The translations under genes were made by a program, and so were the position numbers. From an uncultured Clostridia bacterium (GTDB lineage: Bacteria; Bacillota; Clostridia; TANB77; CAG-508), in contig CAKOVS010000008.1 of assembly GCA_934122085.1 (NCBI GenBank), forward strand, positions 1 through 64,000: a stretch of DNA of 64,000 bases, written 5' to 3'. Positions 44,559 to 53,558 of this stretch are shown here, piece by piece. Numbering within the stretch: position 1 is the stretch's first letter; the number at the start of each line of letters is the position of its first letter. The notes below the pieces were generated by a model. It searched no databases. It was not told the origin of the DNA and was given only the letters and a program-made list of their open reading frames with translations.

Positions 44559-46493
44559 ATGAGTAAAGAAGAAATAATTGGAACATATAGAAAAAATCAA
44601 AAAGGATTTGGATTTGTAAAAATAGAAGATCAAGAAGACGAAATATATATATCAAGAGAAAATTCCAAAAATGCCTTAAATGGAGATACAGTATCAATTA
44701 AAATAATAGCAGAAAAAGAAGGAGATAAAAAGCAAGAAGGCAAAATAGTAAAAATAGTAAGACATGAAAAAGATACAGTAGTTGGAACTTTTCAAAAAAG
44801 TAGAAATTTTGCATTCGTTGTTCCTGATGATAAGAATTTTGGAACAGATATATTTATATCAAAAACTAATTGGGGAAAAGCAAGAGATAAGAAAAAAGTA
44901 TTAGTACAAATTTTAAAATATCCAGAAAAAGGAAAAAATGCAGAAGGAAAAGTTATTGAAGTATTAGGTGGAATTAATGAAGCAGGTGTTGATATGTTAT
45001 CATTAATAAAACAATATGAACTTCCATATAAATTTCCAGATGAGGTTGTTGCAGAAGCAAAAGCCTATGGAGATAAAATTGATCCATCAGATTTGCCAAG
45101 AAGAAGAGATTTGCGTAATGACATAATATTTACAATTGATGGTGAAGATGCCAAAGATTTAGATGATGCAATACATGTAGAAAAATTGGAAAATGGTAAC
45201 TATAAATTAGATGTTCATATTGCAGATGTAAGTCATTATGTAAGAGAAAAAACAGAACTTGATAAAGAAGCATATTTAAGAGGAACAAGTATTTATATGT
45301 TAGGAAGAGTAATACCAATGCTTCCAAGAGAATTATCAAATGGAATATGTAGTTTAAATGCAGGTGAAGATAGATATACATTATCATGTTCAATGGAAAT
45401 AACACCAAAAGCTAAAATAGTATCATCAGACATATATAAAGGAGTAATACGTGTAACAGAAAGAATGTGTTATACAGATGTTCAAAAAATATTAGATAGA
45501 TCTGATGAAACAGTATTAAAAAGATATGAAAAATACATTTCATATTTTGATTTAATGGCAGAATTAGCAAATATATTAAAAGCAAAAAGAAAAGAAAATG
45601 GATATTTGAATCTTGAAATTCCAGAAAGTAAAATAATACTTGATGAAAATGGTGTTGCAATAGATGTAAAAAAATATGAAACATATTTTGCAAATGAAAT
45701 AATTGAACAATTTATGCTAATTGCAAATGAAACAGTTGCTGAAAAATTTTATTGGTTACAAGCACCATTTATATATAGAAACCATGAAGCACCAGATGTT
45801 GATAAAGTAAAAGAATTAAATAAATCATTATATAATTTTGGATATAAAATAAAAATTTCAAAAGAAGAAATTATTTATCCAAATGAATTTGCAAAAATTC
45901 TTGAAGATGTAAAAGGTAAAGACGAAGAAAAAGTAGTATCAAATATAATATTAAGAACTTTGAGAGTTGCAAAATATGAGGCAGAAAATAAAGAACATTT
46001 TGGAATTGCAAGTAAATATTATTGCCATTTTACATCACCAATAAGAAGATATCCAGATTTATTTATACACAGAATAATATCAAAATATCTAGATAATGAT
46101 TATTTAGTAAATGATTTTTGGATTAAGAAATATGAAAAAAGAGCAGAAAAGAGAGCGGAAAATTGTTCTGAAAGAGAAAGAGTTGCAACAAAAGTAGAAA
46201 GAGAAGCAGAAGATATTAAGAAAGCAGAATTCATGGAAAGTAAAATTGGTGAAGAATATGAAGGAATTGTATCATCTGTTACTAATTTTGGAATATTTGT
46301 TGAACTTGACAATACTGTTGAAGGTTTAATTCGTTACGAAAAATTAGGTGATGAATATTTTATTTACAATGAAGAAAAGAGACAAGCTATTGGTGAACAT
46401 ACTGGAAAGGTTTATCAAATTGGAGATAAGGTTAAAATTAGAGTTGCTAATGCTAGTAAATTAATGAGACAAATTGATTTTGAGATATGCTAG
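44559..46493 (+). CDS. rnr: Ribonuclease R
   Basis: 3'-5' exoribonuclease that degrades structured RNA. 644 aa: cold-shock domains (residues 1-130), RNB catalytic domain (~180-510, acidic site DGEDAKDLDDAIH) and S1 domain (~565-644, GEEYEGIVSSVTNFGIFVEL). The N-terminal winged-helix and the basic tail of longer RNase R are absent, so the protein starts directly at the cold-shock fold. Its last 811 bp exist again as a broken copy at 50026. Confidence 0.93.
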   Translation: MSKEEIIGTYRKNQKGFGFVKIEDQEDEIYISRENSKNALNGDTVSIKIIAEKEGDKKQEGKIVKIVRHEKDTVVGTFQKSRNFAFVVPDDKNFGTDIFISKTNWGKARDKKKVLVQILKYPEKGKNAEGKVIEVLGGINEAGVDMLSLIKQYELPYKFPDEVVAEAKAYGDKIDPSDLPRRRDLRNDIIFTIDGEDAKDLDDAIHVEKLENGNYKLDVHIADVSHYVREKTELDKEAYLRGTSIYMLGRVIPMLPRELSNGICSLNAGEDRYTLSCSMEITPKAKIVSSDIYKGVIRVTERMCYTDVQKILDRSDETVLKRYEKYISYFDLMAELANILKAKRKENGYLNLEIPESKIILDENGVAIDVKKYETYFANEIIEQFMLIANETVAEKFYWLQAPFIYRNHEAPDVDKVKELNKSLYNFGYKIKISKEEIIYPNEFAKILEDVKGKDEEKVVSNIILRTLRVAKYEAENKEHFGIASKYYCHFTSPIRRYPDLFIHRIISKYLDNDYLVNDFWIKKYEKRAEKRAENCSERERVATKVEREAEDIKKAEFMESKIGEEYEGIVSSVTNFGIFVELDNTVEGLIRYEKLGDEYFIYNEEKRQAIGEHTGKVYQIGDKVKIRVANASKLMRQIDFEIC

Positions 46494-46511
46494 AAAGTTT
46501 TATTTGAAGTA

Positions 46512-46540
46512 TTGAAAAAGGCTAATTAATATGCTATAAT
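46512..46540 (+). promoter_or_regulatory. Promoter of DUF4116 gene A
   Basis: TTGAAA, 17-bp spacer, TATAAT with upstream TG. Confidence 0.65.
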
Positions 46541-46564
46541 TATGTATACGAATGGAGGAAGAAA

Positions 46565-47404
46565 ATGGATGATATTAGATATGTGTCAAAAGAAGAAGCA
46601 TTAAAAGCAGTAAAACAAGATGGAAGAGCATTAAAGTATGCAAGTAAAGGATTAAAAGGAAATAAACAAGTAGTATTAGAAGCTGTAAAGCAAGATGGAA
46701 CAGCATTATACTACGCAAGTGAAAGATTACAAGGAGATAAGGAAGTAGTATTAGAAGCAATAAAACGAGGTGGACGATTATACGATGTAAGTAAAGAATT
46801 AAGAGGAGATAAAGAAGTAGTATTGGAAGCAGTAAGACAACATGGAATGGACTTAGACTGTGCAAGTAAAGAATTAAGAGCAGATAAAGAAGTGGTAATA
46901 GAAGCAGTAAAACAACATGGAACAGCATTATGCTACGCAAGTGAAAAATTACAAGGAGATAAGGAAGTAGTATTAGAAGCAGTAAAACAAGATGGCTGTG
47001 TATTATACTACGCAAGTGAAGAATTAAGAGCAGATAAAGAAGTAGTATTAGAAGCAGTAAAACAAGATGGAATTGCATTATACCACGCAAGTGAGGAATT
47101 ACAAGGAGATAAGGGAGTAGTATTAGAAGCAGTAAAACAAGATGGAAGTGCATTATACTACGCAAGTGAAGAATTAAGAGCAGATAAAGATATACAAAAA
47201 GCACTAAAATCACAAGATTCAGAGAAAACGGAAGAAGCTTTAAGCAATATGAGCTTAGAACAATTAACAAATATATTAGATAAAAATAATGCGAGCGTAA
47301 AAGCAAATGAAGAACTAATAAAGAGAATTTTAGAACAACAGCAGGTAATAAAAAAACAAGAAGAACAAATACAAAATTTAAGAACACAAATCCAACAAAA
47401 GTAA
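46565..47404 (+). CDS. DUF4116-repeat protein A
   Basis: 279 aa made of about eight 25-residue repeats with the pattern L-(R/Q)-(A/G)-D-K-E-V-V-L-E-A-V-K-Q-x-G-x-A-L-x-Y-A-S-E-E, typical of DUF4116, capped by a shorter unit. The last ~80 residues are a coiled coil (KKQEEQIQNLRTQIQQK). No signal peptide. Repeats are almost identical at DNA level. Domain function is unknown; the solenoid suggests protein binding. First gene of the cassette that includes the AAA-ATPase. Confidence 0.8.
   Translation: MDDIRYVSKEEALKAVKQDGRALKYASKGLKGNKQVVLEAVKQDGTALYYASERLQGDKEVVLEAIKRGGRLYDVSKELRGDKEVVLEAVRQHGMDLDCASKELRADKEVVIEAVKQHGTALCYASEKLQGDKEVVLEAVKQDGCVLYYASEELRADKEVVLEAVKQDGIALYHASEELQGDKGVVLEAVKQDGSALYYASEELRADKDIQKALKSQDSEKTEEALSNMSLEQLTNILDKNNASVKANEELIKRILEQQQVIKKQEEQIQNLRTQIQQK
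46580..47190 (+). repeat. 75-bp coding tandem repeat array (DUF4116 A)
   Basis: About eight in-frame units of 75 bp, each beginning near TTAAGAGCAGATAAAGAAGT. High DNA identity between units favours slippage or unequal crossing-over. Confidence 0.75.
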
Positions 47405-47495
47405 AAATGTTTTATAGTATTTATATAGAGAAAGGAAAAAAATAATTCACAGAGTTTATATAAATATTATAGTAAATTTCAGAGAAAGGAAAAAT

Positions 47496-47526
47496 TCGTA
47501 TAATAAATATATTTTTATTATACGAG
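47496..47526 (+). promoter_or_regulatory. Hairpin just before the 47535 gene ribosome binding site
   Basis: CGTATAATAA/TTATTATACG stem directly followed by GAGGA. It could mask or expose the ribosome binding site, or be the end of the upstream mRNA. Confidence 0.5.
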
Positions 47527-47534
47527 GATAGAAA

Positions 47535-47882
47535 ATGAATAACAACAAGTTAAAAAATTATAAGTCTAATAGTATAACTAGAATAACAGAAATTTTTAAA
47601 ACCATTTTTTCAAGGAAGAGAACAGAAAAAAGTAATACAGATGAAGAGCAAAGTGCAGTAATAGAAAATAACAAAAGACAAAAGTTTTTAGAAAAAATTG
47701 AAGATAAAAGCAATTCAGCAAGCAAAGTAGCAAGAAAAGTTGAAATGTTAAGTAAGATAGAGAATGACGAAAATAAATTAAAAGAAATGTCTATTGAAGA
47801 GCTAAAAGAATTAAGTATATATTATAATGAGATTATTGAAAGAAATAATAATATTATAGAAAAATTAAAAAAATCTGCATAA
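47535..47882 (+). CDS. Hypothetical 115-aa cassette protein, copy A
   Basis: Small helical protein with a basic N-terminus (ITEIFKTIFSRKRTEKSN) and a C-terminal helix pair (KLKEMSIEELKELSIYYNEI). The central EKIEDKSNSASKVARKVEML is nearly the same in the copy at 53018. No known domain. It lies between the DUF4116 gene and the AAA-ATPase gene in both cassette versions, so it likely belongs to the same system. Confidence 0.65.
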   Translation: MNNNKLKNYKSNSITRITEIFKTIFSRKRTEKSNTDEEQSAVIENNKRQKFLEKIEDKSNSASKVARKVEMLSKIENDENKLKEMSIEELKELSIYYNEIIERNNNIIEKLKKSA

Positions 47883-47903
47883 AATATAAATTATATAAGT
47901 CAA

Positions 47904-47937
47904 AAAGTCTTTAGGAAAATCCTGAAGATTTTTTTGT
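47904..47937 (+). terminator. Terminator of the small gene, copy A
   Basis: AGTCTTTAGG/CCTGAAGATT imperfect stem followed by seven T. The corresponding terminator in cassette B is at 53381. Confidence 0.7.
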
Positions 47938-47976
47938 ATATCCAAAAGAATAAAACAATATTTGTTATAATAATTA

Positions 47977-48005
47977 TTGAAAATAAATAAACAATATAGT
48001 AAAAT
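47977..48005 (+). promoter_or_regulatory. Promoter of the AAA-ATPase gene
   Basis: TTGAAA, 17-bp spacer, TAAAAT. Confidence 0.55.
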
Positions 48006-48048
48006 AGAAGCAGAAAAGCTATTATAGCTAAGAAAGAGAGGTAAAACG

Positions 48049-49755
48049 ATGAGAAAATTACCATTAGGAATAAGTAATTATGAAGATATAGTAAGAGAAA
48101 AAAGAATATATGTAGACAAAACCAAATATATAGAAACATTAGAAGATTTTCCAAACAAAACAATAATGTTCTTAAGACCAAGAAAATTCGGAAAAACGCT
48201 ATTTACAAGTACATTAGAATGTTATTATGATAAAAATAGAAAAGACAAATTTGAGGAATTATTTAAAGAAACATATATAGGAAAAAATCCAACAGAAAAT
48301 AGAAATAAATATTGTATATTAAGATTTAACTTTTCAGGAATAAGTACAAATACAATAGAAGAAACAATAAAAGGATTTAGAGAAAAAGTTGATTTAGGAG
48401 TTAATACATTTGTAGAATATTATAATTTGGATTTTTATAATAACCCAGAACAAAGTACAGAAGGACTATTAGGAAGTTTATTTCAAGCATTTAGATTTCA
48501 AAGAAAAGAAGAAAAAATATATGTAATAATAGATGAATATGATCATTTTGCAAATGAACTATTAGGATTTAAAACAGAAGAATTTAAAAATTTAGTAGCC
48601 AAAAATGGAAAAATAAGAAAATGGTATGAAATATTAAAAGAAGGAACAGAAACAGTAGTAGATAGAATATTCATAACAGGAGTAGCCCCAGTAACATTAG
48701 ATAGTACAACAAGTGGATTTAATATAGCAAGTGATATAACAAAAAATATTATATTTAATGATATGTTAGGATTTTCAAAAGAAGATGTAATATATTTAAT
48801 GAAAGAACTTGAAATACCAGAAGAAACACAAAAAGAACTATTACCAGTAATAAAAACAAATTATGATGGATATGTATTTTCAACAATGATAAGAGATAAC
48901 ATCGAAAATTATAAATTATACAATTCAAATATGACATTATATTTCTTATATATGTATCAAGTACAAAATCAAATACCAAAAGAATTAGTAGATATAAATA
49001 TAATAAGTGATTATAGTAAAATAGAATCATTTATGGATTTGTGTCAAAACATGAATAAAATAGAGATATTAGAAAAAATAGTAGCAGGAGATTTAATAGA
49101 AAGTAGTTTAACAGAGAAATTTAATGCAGAAATAGAATTTGGAGAAAAAGAACTAATATCATTATTATTTTATTTAGGATATTTAACAATAAAAGAAATA
49201 GGATTTAGTAAATATAAATTCCAAATACCAAATGATGTAATTAAGGAAATATATAGTAATTATTTTCTTGAATATATTAGTAGAAAAGCTAATATAGTTG
49301 TTGATTCAATAGATACAGAAACAATAAATAAAGAATTATTATTAGAAGGAAAAATAGGTAAATTATTAGATGTATTAAAAGAATTTTTAACAAATTTATC
49401 AAATAGAGATTATGCAAGATTTGATGAAAAATATGTAAAAGTAATATTTTATTCAATATGTAGAATGTTAGGAACATTATATGTAAAATCAGAACTAGAA
49501 GTTAGAGGAAAATATGCAGATATATTGTTAGTTCCAAAAGAAGAAATAAAAGAAAGATATAGTATATTAATAGAATTCAAATATATAAAACAAGAAGATT
49601 ATGATAAAGATAATACAATATTGCAAGAAAAACAAGAACAGGCAAAAGAACAAATTGAAGTTTATAGAAAATCAGAAGAAATACAGATGCTTTCAAAGTT
49701 AAAATGTTATTCAATTGTAGTGATAAAAGATAGAATAGAAGTTGAAAAGATATAA
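48049..49755 (+). CDS. AAA-ATPase with C-terminal PD-(D/E)XK nuclease-like domain
   Basis: 568 aa of the AAA-ATPase-like/DUF1703 family. Starts KLPLGISNYEDIVREKRIYV with DKTKYIETL, then Walker A RPRKFGKTLF at residues ~44-52, Walker B VIIDEYDHFAN, and a C-terminal PD-(D/E)XK fold: GKYADILLVPKEE and LIEFKYIK hold the D and E-x-K positions. The family is abundant and variable in gut bacteria; a role in defence or in nucleic-acid processing is suspected but not proven. Intact here, but reduced to a 101-bp remnant in cassette B. Confidence 0.85.
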   Translation: MRKLPLGISNYEDIVREKRIYVDKTKYIETLEDFPNKTIMFLRPRKFGKTLFTSTLECYYDKNRKDKFEELFKETYIGKNPTENRNKYCILRFNFSGISTNTIEETIKGFREKVDLGVNTFVEYYNLDFYNNPEQSTEGLLGSLFQAFRFQRKEEKIYVIIDEYDHFANELLGFKTEEFKNLVAKNGKIRKWYEILKEGTETVVDRIFITGVAPVTLDSTTSGFNIASDITKNIIFNDMLGFSKEDVIYLMKELEIPEETQKELLPVIKTNYDGYVFSTMIRDNIENYKLYNSNMTLYFLYMYQVQNQIPKELVDINIISDYSKIESFMDLCQNMNKIEILEKIVAGDLIESSLTEKFNAEIEFGEKELISLLFYLGYLTIKEIGFSKYKFQIPNDVIKEIYSNYFLEYISRKANIVVDSIDTETINKELLLEGKIGKLLDVLKEFLTNLSNRDYARFDEKYVKVIFYSICRMLGTLYVKSELEVRGKYADILLVPKEEIKERYSILIEFKYIKQEDYDKDNTILQEKQEQAKEQIEVYRKSEEIQMLSKLKCYSIVVIKDRIEVEKI

Positions 49756-49803
49756 ATTATAAGAGTAGAGAAATAAATAACAATTTTAAATAGTAAAAAA
49801 TTG

Positions 49804-49887
49804 AAAAGGAGATGCGCTAAACATCTCCTTTTAGTCGAAAACTAAAATTTAGCCAGAACAAAGGACGGATATATCCATTTTGTTATA
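49804..49887 (+). repeat. Degenerate copy 5 of the hairpin element
   Basis: Contains the core CTCCTTTTAGTCGAAAACT and a GAACAAAG...TTTGTT stem III (with a GGATATATCC inner palindrome), but stem I is replaced by AAAAGGAGATG/CATCTCCTTTT. The sequence GCTAAA/TTTAGC can form a new closing stem. It lies between the AAA-ATPase gene and the duplicated ATPase tail, and may serve as the terminator of that gene. Confidence 0.6.
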
Positions 49888-49889
49888 TT

Positions 49890-50026
49890 TTAAATCCATT
49901 CACCATATTTATTAATATAAATCTTTTTAGCAATAACTGCAACAAAGCAATACAATATTGGAACACCAATAATAACTAAGAAATCTTTAGCAGCAAGAGC
50001 AGTAAGACCAATTGCACGACCTATAA
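49890..50026 (-). pseudogene. Duplicated 3' end of the Mg-ATPase gene
   Basis: 137 bp identical to 53559-53695, which covers the stop codon and the last ~45 codons of the P-type ATPase gene on the minus strand. It lacks the rest of the gene and ends exactly at the junction with the rnr fragment (one shared base at 50026). Confidence 0.9.
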
Positions 50027-50836
50027 TATTTTGCAAATGAAATAATTGAACAATTTATGCTAATTGCAAATGAAACAGTTGCTGAAAAATTTTATTGGTT
50101 ACAAGCACCATTTATATATAGAAACCATGAAGCACCAGATGTTGATAAAGTAAAAGAATTAAATAAATCATTATATAATTTTGGATATAAAATAAAAATT
50201 TCAAAAGAAGAAATTATTTATCCAAATGAATTTGCAAAAATTCTTGAAGATGTAAAAGGTAAAGACGAAGAAAAAGTAGTATCAAATATAATATTAAGAA
50301 CTTTGAGAGTTGCAAAATATGAGGCAGAAAATAAAGAACATTTTGGAATTGCAAGTAAATATTATTGCCATTTTACATCACCAATAAGAAGATATCCAGA
50401 TTTATTTATACACAGAATAATATCAAAATATCTAGATAATGATTATTTAGTAAATGATTTTTGGATTAAGAAATATGAAAAAAGAGCAGAAAAGAGAGCG
50501 GAAAATTGTTCTGAAAGAGAAAGAGTTGCAACAAAAGTAGAAAGAGAAGCAGAAGATATTAAGAAAGCAGAATTCATGGAAAGTAAAATTGGTGAAGAAT
50601 ATGAAGGAATTGTATCATCTGTTACTAATTTTGGAATATTTGTTGAACTTTACAATACTGTTGAAGGTCTAATTCGTTACGAAAAATTAGGTGATGAATA
50701 TTTTATTTATAATGAAGAAAAAAGACAAGCTATTGGTGAACATACTGGAAATGTTTATCAAATTGGAGATAAGGTTAAAATTAGAGTTGCTAATGCTAGT
50801 AAGTTAATGAGACAAATTGATTTTGAGATAATATAA
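50026..50836 (+). pseudogene. Duplicated 3' part of rnr
   Basis: Matches 45683-46493. The first 625 bp are identical; differences start at 50651 (Asp to Tyr in VEL(D/Y)NTVE), then Lys to Asn, and a changed last codon with a TAA instead of TAG. It retains part of the RNB domain and the whole S1 domain but lacks a promoter, a ribosome binding site and the catalytic acidic block. The in-frame ATG at 50057 is therefore unlikely to be used. Confidence 0.88.
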
Positions 50837-50893
50837 AGAAGAAATTAATTAGAAAAATATTCGAAAAATGACGAAAAAATATATGAAAATTAT

Positions 50894-50922
50894 TTGACTA
50901 AAATAGAAATGTTGTATATAAT
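50894..50922 (+). promoter_or_regulatory. Promoter of DUF4116 gene B
   Basis: TTGACT, 17-bp spacer, TATAAT. The region between the rnr fragment and this gene has no similarity to the corresponding region of cassette A. Confidence 0.65.
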
Positions 50923-50960
50923 GAAAGTATATATTATATATAATGAGGAGAAAAAAGTAA

Positions 50961-52982
50961 ATGGAAAGTATTGAGAAACAAAAAAAGAGAGCAATAGAGA
51001 TATTAAGAAATAATGGAGAAGCATTATATCGTGCTAGTAAAGAATTAAGAGCGGATAAAGAAGTAGTACTAGTGGCGGTAAGAGATAGTGGATTGGCATT
51101 AGGAGATGCAAGTGAAGAATTAAGAGCAGATAAAGAAGTAGTACTAGAGGCAGTAAAGCAAAATGCTCATGCATTACTATATGCTAGTGAAGAATTACAA
51201 GCAGATAAGAAATTTGTGTTAGAAGCAATGAAGCAAAACGGAAGCGCATTAGAATATGCCAGTAGAGAATTGCGAGCCGATAAAGAAGTGGTACTAGAGG
51301 CAGTAAGAAATAAGGGATATGCATTGCAATATGCAAGTAAAGAATTAAGAACAGATAAAGAATTTGTGTTAGAAGCAGTAAAACAAGAGGGAAGCGCATT
51401 AAAAGGTGCAAGTAAAGAATTAAGAGCAGATAAAGAAGTGGTATTAGAGGCAGTAAGAGATGATGGAAATGCATTAGAATATGTCAGTGAAGAATTGAAA
51501 GCAGATAAGGGATTTATGTTAGAAGCAGAAAGAAACAAAGGAATGGCATTATTACAAGCAAAATTAAAAAACGACAAAAAAGTGATAATAGAAAAATTAA
51601 AAAATAGGAGATTGTCATTAATAGATGTCAGTGAAGAATTAAAAAATGATAAAGAAGTGGTATTAGAGGCAGTAAAGAAAAATGGATTGGCATTACAATT
51701 TGCCAGTGAAGAATTACAAGCAGATAAAGAAGTAGTACTAGAGGCAGTAAAAAGGAATGGATATGTATTACAATATGCCAATGAAGAATTACAAGCAGAT
51801 AAAGAAGTGGTACTAGAGGCAGTAAAGGAAAATGGATTGGCATTACGATTTGCCAGTGAAGAATTACAAGCAGATAAAGAAGTGGTATTAGAGGCAGTAA
51901 AGAAAAATGGATTGGCATTACGATTTGCCAGTGAAGAATTAAAAAATGATAAAGAAGTGGTATTAGAGGCAGTAAAGGAAAATGGATTGGTATTACGATT
52001 GGCCAGTGAAGAATTAAAAAATGATAAAGAAGTGGTATTAGAGGCAGAAAGAAATGATAGCTTCTCACTAAAGTTTGCTAGCGAAAAATTAAAAGCAGAT
52101 AAAGAATTTATGCTAGAGCTTGTAAAAGAAAGTGGAAGTTTATTACAATATGCCAGTGAAGAATTAAAAAATGATAAAGAAGTGGTACTAGAGGCAATAA
52201 AAAGGAATATATATGTATTACAATATGCCAGTGAAGAATTGAGAGCGAATAAAGAATTTATGCTAGAGATAGTAAAGGAAAATAGAGATGCATTAGAATT
52301 TGCCAGTGAAGAATTAAGAGCGAATAAAGAATTTATGCTAGAGGTAGCAAGAAATGATAGCTCTGCATTAAAATATGCCAGTGAAGAATTAAGAGCGAAT
52401 AAAGAATTTATGCTAGAGGTAGCAAGAAATGATAGCTCTGCATTAGAATTTGCCAGTGAAGAATTAAGAGCGAATAAAGAATTTATGCTAGAGGCAGTAA
52501 GAAATGATGGAGAGGCATTACGATATGCCAGTGAAACGTTGAAAAGAGATAAAGAATTCTTAGAAGAAGTAAGCATTGAAAAACAAAAAAATGCTAAAAA
52601 AGAAATAATAGAACTAATAAGAAATAGAAGATTGAGATTAGGTAATTTAGGTGAAGAATTACGAGCAGATAAAGAAATAGTACTAGAGGCAATAAGAAAA
52701 GAAAACGGATACGATGAAGCGTCATTACGATATGCTAGTGAAGAATTAAAAGCCGATAAAGAAGTGGTACTAGAGGCAGTAAGAAATAATGGAAATGCAT
52801 TACAATTTGCCAGTGAAGAATTACAAGCCGATAAAGATGTGCAAAAAGTATTAAGTGCAAAAAAATTAGAAAAAGAGAAAACAAAACAAAAATTGATAGA
52901 AGAAATTAAAGTAAAGAAAAATATAATAGAAGGACAAGAGGAACAAATAAATGATTTAAAAAGCCAAAAACAACAAAAGTAG
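50961..52982 (+). CDS. DUF4116-repeat protein B, long version
   Basis: 673 aa with about 24 repeats of the 25-residue DUF4116 unit, three times as many as protein A. Two irregular units (KNDKKVIIEKLKNRRLSL near residue 205 and KEIIELIRNRRLRLG near 550) divide the array into blocks. Same capping and coiled-coil end (EEQINDLKSQKQQK) as protein A, so it is the same gene family at the same cassette position. No signal peptide. Long open frames on the other strand are shadows of the repeats. Confidence 0.8.
   Translation: MESIEKQKKRAIEILRNNGEALYRASKELRADKEVVLVAVRDSGLALGDASEELRADKEVVLEAVKQNAHALLYASEELQADKKFVLEAMKQNGSALEYASRELRADKEVVLEAVRNKGYALQYASKELRTDKEFVLEAVKQEGSALKGASKELRADKEVVLEAVRDDGNALEYVSEELKADKGFMLEAERNKGMALLQAKLKNDKKVIIEKLKNRRLSLIDVSEELKNDKEVVLEAVKKNGLALQFASEELQADKEVVLEAVKRNGYVLQYANEELQADKEVVLEAVKENGLALRFASEELQADKEVVLEAVKKNGLALRFASEELKNDKEVVLEAVKENGLVLRLASEELKNDKEVVLEAERNDSFSLKFASEKLKADKEFMLELVKESGSLLQYASEELKNDKEVVLEAIKRNIYVLQYASEELRANKEFMLEIVKENRDALEFASEELRANKEFMLEVARNDSSALKYASEELRANKEFMLEVARNDSSALEFASEELRANKEFMLEAVRNDGEALRYASETLKRDKEFLEEVSIEKQKNAKKEIIELIRNRRLRLGNLGEELRADKEIVLEAIRKENGYDEASLRYASEELKADKEVVLEAVRNNGNALQFASEELQADKDVQKVLSAKKLEKEKTKQKLIEEIKVKKNIIEGQEEQINDLKSQKQQK
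50985..52850 (+). repeat. 75-bp coding tandem repeat array (DUF4116 B)
   Basis: About 24 in-frame units of 75 bp. Several neighbours are almost identical: units around 52309 and 52384 share their whole AAAGAATTTATGCTAGAGGT-type core. Sub-blocks alternate LRADKE, LKNDKE, LQADKE and LRANKE types, a sign of block duplication. Confidence 0.8.
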
Positions 52983-53017
52983 GATGATATTCATTCATAT
53001 AGAGAAAGGGATAAAAA

Positions 53018-53365
53018 ATGACTAATAATAATCTTATAGAATATAAGCCAAGTTTTATATCAAGAATAAAAGAAGTTTTTAAGAAAATCTTTTTTAGGAA
53101 TACAACAGAAAAAATTAATATAGAAGAAAAACAAGAAAACATAATAGAAAATAATAAAAGACAAGAATTCTTAAAACAAATTGAAGATAAAAGTAATTCA
53201 GCAAGTCAAGTGGCAAGAAAAATTGAAATGTTGAGTAATGTAAAGAACAATGAAAATAAATTAAATGAAATGTCTATTGAAGATCTAATAGAATTAAGTA
53301 AATATTATGACGAACTTATTGAAAAAAATAATAATATTATAGAAATGTTAAAAAAATCTGCATAA
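53018..53365 (+). CDS. Hypothetical 115-aa cassette protein, copy B
   Basis: Same length as the protein at 47535 and about two-thirds identical by eye, with the shared blocks QIEDKSNSASQVARKIEML, NKLNEMSIEDL and NNNIIEMLKKSA. The basic N-terminus (IKEVFKKIFFRNTTEKIN) is more diverged. It begins 35 bp after the DUF4116 gene, closer than in cassette A. Function unknown. Confidence 0.65.
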   Translation: MTNNNLIEYKPSFISRIKEVFKKIFFRNTTEKINIEEKQENIIENNKRQEFLKQIEDKSNSASQVARKIEMLSNVKNNENKLNEMSIEDLIELSKYYDELIEKNNNIIEMLKKSA

Positions 53366-53380
53366 AATAATAAATATAAG

Positions 53381-53417
53381 GCAAAAAATCTTCATGAAAA
53401 TCCTGAAGATTTTTTGT
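53381..53417 (+). terminator. Terminator of the small gene, copy B
   Basis: AAAATCTTCA/TGAAGATTTT stem followed by T residues; homologous in position to the terminator at 47904 but with its own compensating changes. Confidence 0.75.
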
Positions 53418-53420
53418 GTA

Positions 53421-53521
53421 TAATAGAAAGTAGTTTAACAGAGAAATTTAATGCAGAAATAAAATTTGGAGAAAAAGATCTTATAACATTATTATTTTAT
53501 TTTGGATATTTAACAATAAAA
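53421..53521 (+). pseudogene. Remnant of an AAA-ATPase gene
   Basis: 101 bp matching 49094-49194 of the intact AAA-ATPase gene with a handful of differences, most of them silent or conservative (IESSLTEKFNAEI(E/K)FGEK). The gene start, NTPase part and nuclease domain are gone. It shows that cassette B once had the third gene too. Confidence 0.85.
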
Positions 53522-53549
53522 ATGAGATGCTTTTGGCATCTCATTTTTT
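53519..53549. terminator. Bidirectional terminator before the Mg-ATPase gene end
   Basis: AAAATGAGATGC/GCATCTCATTTT stem with loop TTTTG, T-rich on both strands. It terminates the minus-strand ATPase gene and anything reading from cassette B. In the duplicated copy at 49890 this position holds element copy 5 instead. Confidence 0.75.
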
Positions 53550-53558
53550 ATGAAAAGA

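Noticed and set aside
50057..50836. The rnr fragment as a functional 259-aa RNase or S1 protein
   Set aside because: No ribosome binding site or promoter, catalytic acidic block missing, and the 5' end is an abrupt fusion to the mgtA tail.
51167..52576. A 469-codon open frame on the minus strand within the DUF4116 B gene, and similar ones at 46575-47387
   Set aside because: Products of the 75-bp periodic repeat read backwards; no promoter or ribosome binding site, and the plus frame fits a known repeat family.
46580..52850. CRISPR array
   Set aside because: The repeats are 75-bp, continuous, in frame and coding, with no unique spacers; no cas genes are present.
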